The position numbers and the translations under genes are program-made. From NCBI RefSeq assembly GCF_027172205.1, contig NC_070607.1:66402831-66466830 (forward strand): DNA of 64,000 nt, given 5' to 3'. The notes under the pieces are model-generated. The model did no database searches. It was not told the DNA's origin and saw nothing but the letters and a program-made list of their open reading frames with translations. Shown here in pieces: positions 41,740 through 53,654 of the stretch. Within the stretch, counting starts at the first letter, position 1, and each line of letters starts with the position of its first letter. The stretch is from Podarcis raffonei (taxonomy: Eukaryota > Chordata > Lepidosauria > Squamata > Lacertidae).

Positions 41740-41983
41740 TTCTATGTTATTGTTTCTTGTATTTATATTCCACCTTATCCTTCCAGGAATTTAAGATGGC
41801 ATGTATGGCTCTCCCCATCCTCATTCAAACCTCACAACAACCCTGTGAGGTGAGTTAGGCTGAGAGGCAGTGACTGGCCCAAGGTCACCCAGTGAACTTC
41901 ATGTCTGAATGGGATATGAACCCTGGTCTCCCAGGTCCTATTCTGACACTCTAACCACTACACCACACTGGTATTGAAGGATC
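41740..41983 (-). repeat. MIR-like/tRNA-derived SINE
   Basis: Plus strand: CTTGTATTTATATTCCACCT, CTCACAACAACCCTGTGAGG, GCCCAAGGTCACCCAGTGAA, CACTCTAACCACTACACCAC. The CORE/MIR-like 'CCTCACAGGGTTGTTGTGAGG' block and a reverse tRNA head are visible. Confidence 0.8.
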
Positions 41984-42559
41984 AAGGCAAAGCATAGAAT
42001 TATACAAATCACAAGAAGCTGCTTTTCTCTTGATTTCAGTGGGTCTACTAACACTGGATTTCAACAATTGGCTTTTAGAAGTCCCCCCTCTAATGTATGT
42101 AATAAGAACATTAATTGTTCTAACTAATCTTCTAAGATTAATAACCACAATTAAGGTTTTAAAAATGGGAAAAATGGAAAGTGCTTAGCTATTGGTTCAG
42201 ATAAAATTGTGAGTGCTCACCACTTCTGAAAATGTGGAAGTCTCGCCGCTGTATACAAACATTGTTGTGCCCCTCATGGAAATATTTAAAGGTTTTACCA
42301 GAAGGGGGGAGCTTTGAAGGTTTCAGTTTGAAGAGGAAATCAGATCCGCAGAAAATTAACACTTCAGAATTGATTTATGAAATGCCAAAGAATTAGAGTT
42401 AATCTCAAATTTGTGCAGCGCCGTCTCTGGCATGTACTGGAATAGTATAGTGGCTACAAGGCAGATGCCATAAGTTTCCAATAAAAAAAATCATTTGGAT
42501 TTATTGCAGGCTAACAGCTCTCTGACAAGCTTTCACCTTATGAAAGGGAGAGGGCAAGA

Positions 42560-42749
42560 GAGAGATTAAGAGAGCGAGAGGGGGAAAGTGAGACAGACTG
42601 AGGGAGAGGAGCAGAGGGCTCTCGATGACCTAATTCTAAGTTAGCTGTTCAGTTGCAGGAGTATTGACTACAACATAGACCCTTGTGGGAAGCAGCAAAG
42701 AGGAAGCCGTGACAAGGGCAGAGAAGGCAGGGAGTATCCTCACGGACAG
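42560..42749 (+). other. Candidate non-coding 5' exon, possibly of IGFN1
   Basis: A purine-rich stretch with little repeat character ends at a consensus donor GGACAG|GTAAGT (42750). In the frame that would join the IGFN1 coding exon there is a TGA and no ATG, so it could only be untranslated. It would splice about 14.7 kb to 57499. The region is not an identified repeat. The link to IGFN1 is inferred only from strand, the acceptor at 57498 and the donor quality. Confidence 0.3.
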
Positions 42750-45055
42750 GTAAGTCACAAATTCCTGAAGCTCAGGAGCATCTCGTGTTAGATTGTACTT
42801 GCATCACAGAGGCGTCCTTTAGCCGATTACTCTTCATTTGACAGCTGGGTAAGCAGCCAGTGTGATACTTCTCGAAGGACTAGAAAGGGGAAATGCATGA
42901 GTTCCAAAATAGCCTCTTTAAAGCTACCGAAACCACCACATGGTTATGAAGTGTTATGGGGTAACAGAGGTGTGCAGAGAGGGATGAGGGAGCTCCCTTC
43001 TGGCTGATTTCTTGGTATAATTTTTAATGTATTAGAAGCATTTGGGGCAGTTCTATGGGTTCACTTAGGGTTCCCTCCTTCCCCTCTCAGGACTGCTGAT
43101 TAAAGAGGAGTTTCTCTGAGAAAGTACAAACCAGGACGTGGATTCTTGTATTCTTCTGATATGCAATTGTCCTTATCAAATATTGGCTCTTCATAGCTGA
43201 GGCTATAAAACTGGCTGATGCAGCTACTTGAATTAAATTGAAAATAACATTTGGTCAGACATCGTAGCATACCCAACATTAACCCAAAACGCAAGATAAA
43301 TTTTAGGAGATATTCTCTATTTATATAGAATTCTGAAATATGGGTGGAATTCAACACTCGGCCTACTCAGAGTAGACGCATTGAAATTAATGAACACGAG
43401 TAACTTAGGTCTATTAATTCCAACAGGCATACTCTGAGTAACATTTAGTTGACTTCTACCCATTATTTCAAGTGTAGAAGGCTAACAAGTTAAGGACAAG
43501 AAGCTGTAAATTGGAGATTTCTCTCCTCCAAAAAAATAAAATAAATGAACCAGACTGCGAACATGGCGATAATCTTGCATGCAATTATGTGCCTTTAAAT
43601 TCCATTGAACTGAAGCACATAAAAACAGAGTACGCTTACAACTTTCTCAATAGTATTGATAAGACCACCACTACCCTCAGATTCCAGGGAATATGAAAAA
43701 TATTAGTCTTCAAACCCGAATATTTTCTGCTATATTTACATTTTTTAAAACAATGTGATTATTTGATTAACCCCTTATGTGCCAGACAGCACCACACACG
43801 AAACTTTTGGAACACCCGCTGTTAATTTTAGCCGGAGCGAGAAACCATCTGATGAGACGCGCCAGCCATATAAGGCTATATGGAGCTGTAGCGCAGAGCA
43901 TACTTTCTGCGCCTGTTAATATTCAGGCACAGAAAAGCATTTTGGCACATTCTAGCAAAGGAAGATAGGATGATGCGTCTAGCAGGCCTTCTGACTTCCT
44001 GCCTAGGTAGCAGGGCCAAACAGCACTTCTACCTCTGTTGTTTTCTCCGGAACAGGAGTGCTGGGAGACTGGAAGCTGTAGGAGCAGGACGGTCAGGGAA
44101 GAAGTGTGAGTGTCAGATTTAAAAGCAAGCAATGCCTCATCTAAATCAGACATCAAGTTGACAAACAGCACTGGACAGTCATTTAAATCAGTTTTAAGTG
44201 AGGGAATAGCAAAGATTCTGTACGTCAGGGGGAAGGAAGGGTCTAATTTATAGCTTGGAGGCTGCATGTTGACGCATTCTACATTTGTGAGGTTAGATTT
44301 TAATCCTTACCTCCCGCTGACCGGCACACAGGCACACTCATATACCACTTAAGTGTGCAAAGACATCAGAATGACAGCCATTGCTTGCTGGAGGAAAGGT
44401 CTCGCCGTGCAAGAGGCATGCTACAGTTTTAGAACTCTTCAGATATGCAGCCCATGTCTGACATAGAAGCTGCAAGTTGGCCACCTGTTTTTTTAGAAGC
44501 GCTTCTGAAAGCCTGCGAACAGTCAGTGTCAAATGCATTCAAACTGTTATTTAGAAGACCCAACGTGGACCCTCTAAATATGAAGGCCTAATTTAAAGCT
44601 ATTACATTTGACAGACGTCCACCTGTGAACTTGTTCTCTTTGTGCAAACAATGTACAGTATGAATGCCAGTTTGTTATTCACAGCTCATTTTGGTCAATG
44701 GGTTTGGGGTCAGACCTATGGGGACATTTCATCTCAAAAGCTTATGTTTTAGCGAGTTATATTTTAATTGGTAGCTTCCTTTACCACCAAACTGGAAGTG
44801 GTTGGGGTGGGGAAGCCTACCAAGTATTCTCACTTCAGTCAAAATGTGGCCACAAATTAGGCCAGGGCTTTCTGTTGCTGCCAGGAGTCGATTAACATGT
44901 ACATTTCGGCAGTGGTAAAACCTGTGCAACAGGGCTGCACCATACGGTTTTCTTAACCAAATGATTCCCATAAGAAAACTGAAAACATGCCCTGTCAGAA
45001 GAAAAGCTAGCTGTCCTCATATAAACAGCTCCCCGTATAAAAAATAAAGGGAGCA
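42750..45055. other. Intergenic or IGFN1 5' intron, no feature recognised
   Basis: No coding exon or clear repeat. The open frames at 43777-44538 have no known domain. Confidence 0.4.
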
Positions 45056-45056
45056 T

Positions 45057-45252
45057 GGGAACATAGGAAGCTGTCTAACACTGAGTCAGACCGTTGGTCT
45101 ATTTGGCTCAGAGCTGTTTACACTGAGTGGCTGTGATTCTCCTGGGTTTCAGGCAGGGGCCCTTCCCAGGCTTTCCTTGAGAAATCCAGCACTGAACCTG
45201 GGACCTTCTTCATGCAAAGCAGAAGCTCTACCTCTGAGCTACGTCCTTCTCG
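45057..45252 (-). repeat. tRNA-derived SINE (ACTGAGTCAGACC family)
   Basis: GGAACATAGGAAGCTGTCTA, ACACTGAGTCAGACCGTTGG, CCTGGGTTTCAGGCAGGG and TGAACCTGGGACCTTCTTCA then GCAGAAGCTCTACCTCTGAG, which reverses to a tRNA-like head. The best preserved copy here. Confidence 0.8.
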
Positions 45253-45393
45253 CCAACTCCAGAACTAAAAGCACTGTAGCATCGTGTTAATTTATTGCTT
45301 ATATTAATAAACTAAAAACTTTTGATCCGTTATATGTTACACCTATGTAGGTGTAAGGAATCAGATGTAATTGCTCAATTAAAAACTAGTATA

Positions 45394-45599
45394 CAGTGGT
45401 ACCTCGGGTTACATACGCTTCAGGTTACAGATGCTTCAGGTTAAGAACTTTGCTTCAGGATGAGAACAGAAATCGTGCTCCGGTGGCGCGGCAGCAGCGG
45501 GAGGCCCCATTAGCTAAAGTGGTGCTTCGGGTTAAGAACAGTTTCAGGTTAAGAACGGACCTCCGGAATGAATTAAGTACTTAACCTGAGGTACCACTG
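45394..45599. mobile_element. Tigger/pogo-like MITE, complete
   Basis: Starts CAGTGGTACCTCGGGTTACA and ends TAACCTGAGGTACCACTG, flanked by TA on each side. Internally repetitive in CTTCAGGTTAAGAAC-type units. About 206 bp. Confidence 0.9.
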
Positions 45600-45732
45600 T
45601 AATTAATTGACTATGGCTATAGCCCTATGCATGCATGCTTGGGAATAGGGCATGCTGAAGAAAATGGGGCTCGCTTTCAAGTAAGTGTGCATTGGAATGT
45701 GTTACAGGATGTCTGTAATCATATGGTGGCCA

Positions 45733-46606
45733 TGTTGTTGTTGTTGTTTAGTCATTTAGTTGTGTCCGACTCTTTGTGACCCCATGGACCAGAGCACGCC
45801 AGGCACTCCTGTCTTCCACTGCCTCCCGCAGTTTGTTCAGACTCATGTTTGTAGCTTCGAAGACACTATCCAACCATCTCGTCCTCTGTCATCCCCTTCT
45901 CCTTGTGCCCTCCATCTTTCCCAACATCAGGGTCTTTTCCAGGGAGTCTTCTCTTCTCATGAGGTGGCCAAAGTATTGGAGCCTCAGCTTCACGATCTGT
46001 CCTTCCAGTGAGCACTCAGGGCTGATTTCCTTCAGAATGGAGAGGTTTGATCTTCTTGCAGTCCATGGGACTCTCAAGAGTCTCCTCCAGCACCATAATT
46101 CAAAAGCATCAATTCTTCGGCGATCAGCCTTCTTTATGGTCCAGCTCTCACTTCCATACATCACTACTGGGAAAACCATAGCTTTAACTATACGGACCTT
46201 TGTTGGCAAGGTGATGTCTCTACTTTTTAAGATGCTGTCTAGGTTGGTCATTGCTTTCCTCCCAAGAAGCAGGCGTCTCTTAATTTCGTGGCTGCTGTCA
46301 CCATCTGCAGTGATCATGGAGCCCAAGAAAGTAAAATCTCTCACTGCCTCCCCTTCTATTTGCCAGGAGGTGATGGGACCAGTGGCCATGAGCTTCGTTT
46401 TTTGATGTTGAGCCTCAGACCATATTTTGCGCTCTCCTGTTTCACCCTCAGTAAAAGGTTCTTTAATTCCTCCTCACTTTCTGCCATCAAGGTTGTGTCA
46501 TCTGCATATCTGAGGTTGTTGATATTTCTTCCAGCAATCTTAATTCCGGCTAGGGATTCATCCAGCCCAGCCTTTCGCATGATGAATTCTGCATATAAGT
46601 TAAGTG
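45733..46606 (-). mobile_element. BovB (RTE) LINE, 3' fragment, longest copy
   Basis: Minus-strand frames 45889-46389 and 46356-46580 carry the RT C-terminal half: AGRNINNLRYADDTTLMAES (RT YADD active-site motif), then FTFLGSMITADGDSSHEIKR, MTNLDSILKSRDITLPTK, VVMYGSESWTIKKADRRRID, LRVPWTARRSN. The two frames overlap out of phase, so at least one frameshift is present. The 3' end has GTTGTTGTTTAGTC in reverse. BovB is a LINE family known for transfer between squamates and ruminants. Confidence 0.94.
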
Positions 46607-47738
46607 TGACTCAAAGGGCAGGATGTAACAATCCTTCTTGGATAATCACTACTCATGCTACTTGTAAAAGACAAATGTGCATTTTTCAGTGACATCTCTT
46701 AAAGTACATGAACTGGTATGATGCTGGTAGGCTATCACATAAATCTGTTTCATAGGAAGATATGCAACCTACAGATCTATTTTAGGTGTTTTCTGTCTCA
46801 GAGGTGGGGAATAATAATTAATCTATAGACCTTCAGTTATTGTTTTGTTGCAACTCTGACCACTGATCATCCTCACAGGAATTGATGGGAATCCAGCAAC
46901 TTTTGGAGGTCCACAAGTTCTGCACCCTTGGTCTATCTGAAATCCACACAGTGCCATGCACAGAAAACCAGGAATCTTAAGGAACAATGCATGAGGCAAC
47001 ACTTCTGTGTTTTAAAAGTAACTTGAGTAATAGTCATCAAACCGTACAGCCAAAGACCTTCACTAAAATTGAAGCATTTATATTTCTCAATCCCTTAGGG
47101 TTGATTCTTAGCAAAACTCACAGTTCAGAAACTTTTGCAGCAAAGGTAGTTACATCCAAACCAATGGCACATGCAATCAGAATTTTGAGTTCATCCACAA
47201 AGTCAACTCTGAGGGTCTTGCTGTCCCCCAGACGTAACTGCATCTGTTCACACCACTAACGATTGCAAGTCATAGTGAGTTGCCACTCCCACCCCCTAAA
47301 GAGAAACAGAGCGTGGCCATGGGAATCAATTTTAAGTGGAAATATACTCTCAGGAAAATGCCCATCTGCCCCTAAAAATGTCTAATATAAATCCTGTGCT
47401 CATTCAAATGATGTGTGTATTGCTGCAGTAAAAATGTAATGTATAGAATTCGCCGGAAGACTTTGTAAAGCTGGTTATGGTTTCAAAACCCTTTTAAGTC
47501 CCATTGATGGCCTCGTGAATGTTTTTAACGATCCTTTTTCCGTTCTGAATAGTTTATGCTGAAATGTTCCAAGCTGTCATTTCCCACTAGAGCTCCATCA
47601 GGCCTGGAATTTGGTCATATCTGACACTTTTGCCAAAGCACATGCCTATGAGCCAGTTGACTGAAAAAAAATTAGACTTTGACCCTGACTTTATATTCTT
47701 CAGACTAAGAGGGGACAAAGACCCTTTGAGATGTATCA
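46607..47738. other. Intergenic or IGFN1 5' intron, no feature recognised
   Basis: No exon, RNA gene or repeat recognised. Confidence 0.4.
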
Positions 47739-47743
47739 TCATC

Positions 47744-47816
47744 ATTAATATAATATAATATAATATAATATAATAATATAATATAATATTAGTATAATAT
47801 AATAAAATAATATAAT
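47744..47816. repeat. (TAATA)n-type AT microsatellite
   Basis: Repeated TAATATAATA units, slightly degenerate, about 70 bp. Confidence 0.9.
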
Positions 47817-47869
47817 CAGTTTCTAAACAACCATCACTAGACAATTTACATGTAAGATAATTAAAAAAC

Positions 47870-48170
47870 ATTAAAAATACAAAAACAGCAATTACCTTTT
47901 TTAAAAAAAGACTAAAACCCTAATGCAGTAGACACTTAATGTAAATACATATTTATCCAGCTAGGAAAGCCTATTGGAACAAAAATTACTCCAGATGTTT
48001 CCATAAGTTGCAGATAGTTGTTGCCTGTTGCATCTTGGCAGGAATGCTATTCCACAGAACAGGGGAAGCCACACTAAAAGCCCTGCTCTGTGTTACAGTG
48101 GAGAGGGCTTCTGAGGCCTTTGGAACATGTAGGGGAAACTGTTCTACAAACCGCAGCAATTTAGTAGGTG
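47870..48170. repeat. Probable dispersed repeat of unknown family
   Basis: Contains GGCAGGAATGCTATTCCACA and GGGGAAGCCACACTAAAAGC, phrasing like the sequence at 19437-19990. Coding capacity absent. Confidence 0.4.
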
Positions 48171-49596
48171 TATAAGAAATATCAGTAGCCTGAGTGAATG
48201 CGTTGCTTCAGGCCAGCGGTACTTGAACAACCTGGGAAGATTCCTACCCATTTCTTGCCACAGAGATGTTTTGAGCACACAACGAAGGACTGTGTTTATT
48301 ACTCTCAAAGTCTGTGAGTCAGAGAAAATGGAGGATGCGGAGAAGCTTACCTCCTCACCAAGAGCGCAGTTAAATTTAATCCTGAGATGATGGAGGATGA
48401 GAGGACCGCTCTTTGCGGCAGTTGTTTCCCCCGATCCTTTTACACTGACTCTGGCAGAGTGCGTTTGGTCACATGAAAGAAACGCGCTGAAATTCATGAC
48501 CGCTGCTAAATGTGTACAACACCATCCAGATATTCCATTGCTTTTCGGGTTTCAGTGGCGCACGAGTTAATGGCACTTGGTTGGGAGGAGCAAGACAGAC
48601 AAGCAGTGAAATGGAAGAAGGTCAGTCTCTCAGAGAGTTTGGCTTCCTCACAGACGGTTTTAATTTATCAGACCATTTATAGGAGATGCTGGTTCCATTT
48701 TGTGTCTCAGGGCTGAAATGGGATGGACCTGTTTTCTGGTGCCTAATGTGAATCACTGTGAAAAGAAAAGAAAAATTTAAGCGTTCCCGACTGGTTGCAA
48801 CTTTCATGACAGTAACGCTACCAAAGCCATGGGCAACAATATCCCCCTCCCAACTTCATGAAAATGGGCAGGCCTAAGCCTTGCTGCCCAATGATAGTAT
48901 TGTTAGAGTGGGAAGGGTTTTGTTGTTGTTTTTTTGAAAAATTGGTTTTATTGCAACTTTTTATTATTGTATTTTCTGTATGGCTCAATTTTACGTACAC
49001 CACTCAGCTAAGGATCAAATGGCACATAAATGTCCTTAAAAACAAACAAACAAAGCAAACAAATAACTCTAGGAGTGATGTACCCCATCGTTGTCAGTGG
49101 CTGAGTGTGTGTGGCTTCTGCAGAGGCAAAAATACAGGAAAAGTAAGCAAGAATAATAATAAAAAACCCCGTAGTTACACTTTGGGAATGGGAAATTTAA
49201 AAAGACATGCGTGACATGTTATGGCATAATGAACTAAGTGCAGCAATGCTGCTTGCTGGGGATAATAATAATTGTTTTCCAGGAACTTCTGTCAAGGGTT
49301 TCACGACTGTTTAACAGTGTTTAATGTCACATGTGTGACTTAAATCAGGGAAACCATGACAGAATTAACCCATCCTCCTCTAGCGCCACTACTCTGATAA
49401 AAATCGGAGCCCTCTGCCCTCTCCTCCATAGCTGCTTAAAGTAAAAATGAAATCACTGGGAGAAGTGTGGTCAGATTTCCTGCATCAGACATAACTTGGC
49501 TCTTGCTTAGGAGTACACAAGTTCTGCTGCTTGTGTAAACCAGTCGTGGTTTCAATAGGATATTTGTATGTCACTGAGCCAGTATATCTGACCAAA
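48171..49596. other. Intergenic or IGFN1 5' intron, no gene recognised
   Basis: 48180-48500 has more CpG than its surroundings but no recognisable exon. An AAACAAAC stretch is at 49040-49063. Confidence 0.35.
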
Positions 49597-49700
49597 CTGC
49601 GGGAGGTAGTGGAGGACAGAGGTGCCTGGCGTGCTCTGGTCCATGGGGTCACGAAGAGTCGGACACGACTAAACGACTAAACAACAACAAACAACAACAA
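49597..49700 (+). mobile_element. BovB (RTE) LINE 3' terminus
   Basis: GCGGGAGGTAGTGGAGGACA, GGTCCATGGGGTCACGAAGA, GTCGGACACGACTAAACGAC, then ACAACAACAA units. This is the direct-orientation BovB end, about 100 bp, strongly 5'-truncated. Confidence 0.92.
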
Positions 49701-50149
49701 GAGCCAGTATAATATTCTGCTTGTAAAGAAAGATCCAAACAACATTGTCGTTAGGCTGCCTATGTTCCTACGGCCAAGGGAATTGCCAGAAGAGTATATT
49801 TCATTGTTTTCCCCCCAAAGGGTTATCTGATTTATTAAATTTATATTTATTTGTTGAATACAGTATATACAAAATGGCCATAGGATTAGCATCTGGAACA
49901 CAATACTCAAGAATTTATGGTAGAGCATTAGTAAGGATGTCTAGTCTAGCTTTTCACATGGACCAGCTGAGCTCCATTAATCCAGGTGGACTGACTATTG
50001 ATTTAAACAGTCTGGTCCTGAAAGATCAGAAAACTGAGAGATTTCCCCTTTGACAACTATTCCAATAGGCTTCTTGTTAATTCCTGTTCTCCGTACCCCC
50101 TACCTCTTTTTATAAACAAGGGGATGTAACCGAACTCTGGTCTTCTACA

Positions 50150-50215
50150 AATGTTTATGCCACAATAAATTTGTTAGTATTTAAGGCACCATAAGAATCT
50201 TCATTGTTTTTGGAC
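50150..50215 (+). repeat. Dispersed repeat fragment (ATGCCACAATAAATTTGTTAG family)
   Basis: TTATGCCACAATAAATTTGT, then TTAAGGCACCATAAGAATCT. Matches part of 34256-34375. Confidence 0.6.
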
Positions 50216-50589
50216 CTAGAGGAAGGCTGACTGGCTGATGCATAGAAAAAGAATATTATATCTGGATTTTAGCACCATGTGCGCACACCCCAAACACACA
50301 TTTTGTTGTTTAACATATTAAAGCTATTTGGTAGTCGAAATTGGAAGGTATGGTGAGCTCATAGTCCCAGACAATTATTCCGTCTCTGCATTCTCAAATA
50401 TGTATACAAATCAGGCAAATGTAAGAACAAAAAGTATGAGGCTGAGATGATATGATGTGATGATAGTAATTAGCTTTCTTGATATCAGGCGTTGTGTCTA
50501 TTAGGCTTTTATTTGAGTCAGGAACCAAAGATTACCTGTTTTGATAACCCTGCTCTGTTTGTTTTTATGTGATTTTAGACCGAGTCTTG

Positions 50590-50905
50590 CCGCTGCACAT
50601 TTCTCCTAATATACCTATTTTTGCATACAATTTTGCCTGATACTGTACAGCATTTTTGCAAAGCAAATTCCCATAATAGAAAGCATTTTTGCATGCTTTT
50701 TCTAAACTGATTTCTACTATTTTTATTCACACTTTCCCCTAATATACACCCCCCCCATTATTTGATTGAAGAACAGTATCACAAAATTTGGAGAAGTGCA
50801 AATTTCAAAGAATAGCCTCATTTTGGTTTGCATATTGTTTCGGGAAGTGCGAGTTAGGTCAGCTCACACTTAAGAAAAAAGCAAACCGAACCGAATGTAG
50901 TTATG
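50590..50905 (-). repeat. AT-rich dispersed repeat, copy 4 (unclassified)
   Basis: Reverse orientation: TTTTTGCATACAATTTTGCC, AAGCATTTTTGCATGC, AAATTTGGAGAAGTGCAAAT, TTGCATATTGTTTCGGGAAG and GAGTTAGGTCAGCTCACAC correspond to the phrases of copies 1-3. Confidence 0.7.
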
Positions 50906-51206
50906 TGGTCCTTCACTAGACCATTCAGCATCGATTCGTGGATTCAGGTCACCACAGATAATCATTAAACCAAAGGGAGCAGAAAAGCTAGACCCAGGAT
51001 TCTTCTGATAACAATGAAAACTCAGATCTGTGTTGCATGTGAGCCTGGATTACTAATGCTCATCACTTCATAGTTCTTAGTGACAGTTGTGAGGCACAAT
51101 ATTTTCTAATACTATTATGGCTATGGATCTGTGTGAGGATCAGCTCAAATCTGCATGCAGAGCTCACATTCATGCAAGCAGATCATGGAAATGACAAGTT
51201 TTAAGG

Positions 51207-51494
51207 CATGGGTAGGCAAACTAAGGCCCAGGGGCCGGATGCGGCCCAATCACCTTCTCAATCCGGCCCGTGGACAGACTGGGAATCAGCATGTTTTTAT
51301 ATGAGCAGAATGTGCCTTTTATTTAAAATGCATCTCTGGGTTATTTGTGGGGCCTGCCTGGTGTTTTTACATGTGTAAAATGTGTGCTTTTATTTAAAAT
51401 GCATCTCTGGGTTATTTGTGGGGCATTTGTGGCCCCCCCAAAAGTCTGAGGGACAGTGGACCAGCCCCCTGCTGAAAAAGTTTGCTGACCCCTG
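51207..51494. mobile_element. hAT-family MITE with exact 8-bp target duplication
   Basis: Starts CATGGGTAGGCAAACT and ends AGTTTGCTGACCCCTG, flanked by TTTTAAGG at 51199-51206 and 51495-51502. Same family as 21204-21530, including the internal duplicated block. Confidence 0.92.
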
Positions 51495-51502
51495 TTTTAA
51501 GG

Positions 51503-52580
51503 GTTGCCGAATAGTAAATCCTCTCTCGGTGAAGGATAAAGAGCAAGTCTAGAGTGAGAGACTAGGTTGATGCCTGCTGTTTCTTTTCTCGTTGTGGGAC
51601 TTTTGTGGATGAGAGTTTGTTTAGACGCTGGGTGAGAACCCAGGGGCTGAGAGGGAGGGTTTGTCAGAAGGAAAATGAATTGATATTGATTTATATATAT
51701 TAGTAACTTTGCATTAATGTAACATTTCGTATGTGACTATTTTATAACACATGTTATAAAATACAAAGTATCCAAACACTGTTATTAAGAACAAATCATA
51801 CATGAGCTAGTTATAGTCAGCTTTTACTATAGTAATAAAGATTTGCTCTTTCAAACCATGCCTCATATTTGGCCAAGCTATCCAGGCTGTGAGAAAGTTA
51901 TAGATATTCGTGTTCATATGGCGACAGCAAAATATCAGTGTTTAGGAGGTATTGGAATCCCAGAGCTGTATTTCCTATATGGCAAATGGAAACTGGGTGT
52001 GAGAGAGAAAGAGAACCTTTAACAAGCAAAAGGGGATTTGTGATTTGAATTAAAGTATCTTTTTGCGCCTAAGTGGTGGGCTTGGGCAGGTGAGGGTACA
52101 ACAAAGTCCTCTTGTGAACCAGGATTTGTTTGAGTAGAAGGAAACAAAGAATAGGAAGAAATTGACGGTTCTCCAAATGGAGGGATGTAGAAAGCAGAAC
52201 CCCCCAAAGATTGGTGTTGGGAATTGTGCTTTTTTAACTTGAAAAGTTAAACTTGAAAAGTAATGCTCTAGAGTTAAGAGTGAGCAGTGAGGTGACCAAT
52301 TTTGCTGATTATACTAACGAAAAGAGATTGCGAAGAGCTCTAAAAGGACCTATCCAAACTGAGTGAATGGGTGGTAAAATGCCAAATGCAATTTAGTGTA
52401 AACAAGTGCAAAGTGATGCATAGTGGGGAGGGGGGTGGAATCTTAATTTCACCTATACAAAAATAATCTCTGCTCCTCATCCATTAGCAGAGGTGTCCAT
52501 TGTATGAAAAGTCCTTCCACAAATAGAATTTAACCCAAATGGCTCACTTAAAAGCAGTAGATTCTAGATAAAATTTAATA

Positions 52581-52627
<47 letters not shown>

Positions 52628-53090
52628 TAAAAAAAACTATTCACAACTACACACCCCCCTGAAAAGCAAAATGATGGTGAGTTTCATAATGCAGGGGGAG
52701 GGGGAGTTTTTACCTACTATTTGTTACTAATTCACAAATTATTTCCACTCTCTAATGAGTAATTCCCATTTCCTTAAAAAATTACTGGTTGTTATTTCCT
52801 GTTGGCACACACACACCAAATGATTTAGCTTTGTAATTTTATTCACATTTTTTATTTTTATTTTGCAACAACCTCGAGCGTTTATGTATTTGGTGAATTT
52901 TCCATGTTGTTACCAAGACCATGAAGGTTGTGAAAGGCACCCCACTCCTCTACTGTTAGCTCCTACAACCTCTGAGATTGGAGGGTCCATTTAACTCTCT
53001 GGACAATACCTTGTGACAGACTTGTTGAAATAGTCATCATCAAGTCCAGGATTCTATCTTTCAGTAAGTCATTCTACCAGCTAATAGAGA
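51503..53090. other. Intergenic or IGFN1 5' intron
   Basis: No gene recognised. It contains an (AAT)n microsatellite at 52577-52626. Confidence 0.45.
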
Positions 53091-53122
53091 GATAAGGACA
53101 GATAAGGACAGATAAGGACAAG
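53089..53122. repeat. Short tandem repeat, AGATAAGGAC x3
   Basis: The 10-mer AGATAAGGAC recurs three times in direct succession at about 53090-53120. Each unit contains a GATAAG core. Confidence 0.85.
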
Positions 53123-53370
53123 GAATAGGACATAGCAGGAATATCATCTGCTCTGTTTGGCCAATTGGTTCGTGTTATCTTGGCAGGTGTTGGCACTGAC
53201 CAGTTTAGATGGGACTATAGAAGTATACAGGCAGCTATCTTTGTTTATCATATTATTCAATAGGCATAGTCATATGGGTCTAAAATGCATGTGTAACCCT
53301 GTGAACATATTCCTGGGTGTTAGACAAAATGGAAATCATAGAAAGTACTTCAGGAATGGGGAGATAGTGG

Positions 53371-53625
53371 CACTCCAGTGTGGTGTAGTGGTTAAGAGCG
53401 GTAGTCTCGTAATCTGGGGATCCGGGTTCGCATCTCCGCTCCTCCACATGCAGCTGCTGGGTGACCTTGGGCCAGTCACACTTCTTTGAAGTCTCTCAGC
53501 CCCACTCACCTCACAGAGTGTTTGTTGTGGGGGAGGAAGGGAAAGGAGAATGTTAGTCACTTTGAGACTCCTTAAAGGGTGTGAAAGGCTGGATATCAAA
53601 TCCAAACTCTTCTTCTTCTTCACGT
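53371..53625 (+). repeat. tRNA-derived SINE (GTGTAGTGGTTAAGAGC family), full length
   Basis: Head CAGTGTGGTGTAGTGGTTAA, B-box-like GGGTTCGCATC, body CAGCTGCTGGGTGACCTTGG, tail CTGGATATCAAATCCAAACT then TTCTTCTTC. The best copy in the window. Confidence 0.9.
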
Positions 53626-53654
53626 CTGCAGGAGACATAGGTTCCCCATCCCTG

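Noticed and set aside
42661-42749. Coding start of IGFN1 in the 42.7 kb exon
   Set aside because: The required frame has a TGA and no ATG, so the exon could only be untranslated.
45776-46405. 209-aa plus-strand open frame (and a similar one at 24385-24858)
   Set aside because: Antisense to the BovB reverse transcriptase; the minus strand gives the recognisable protein.
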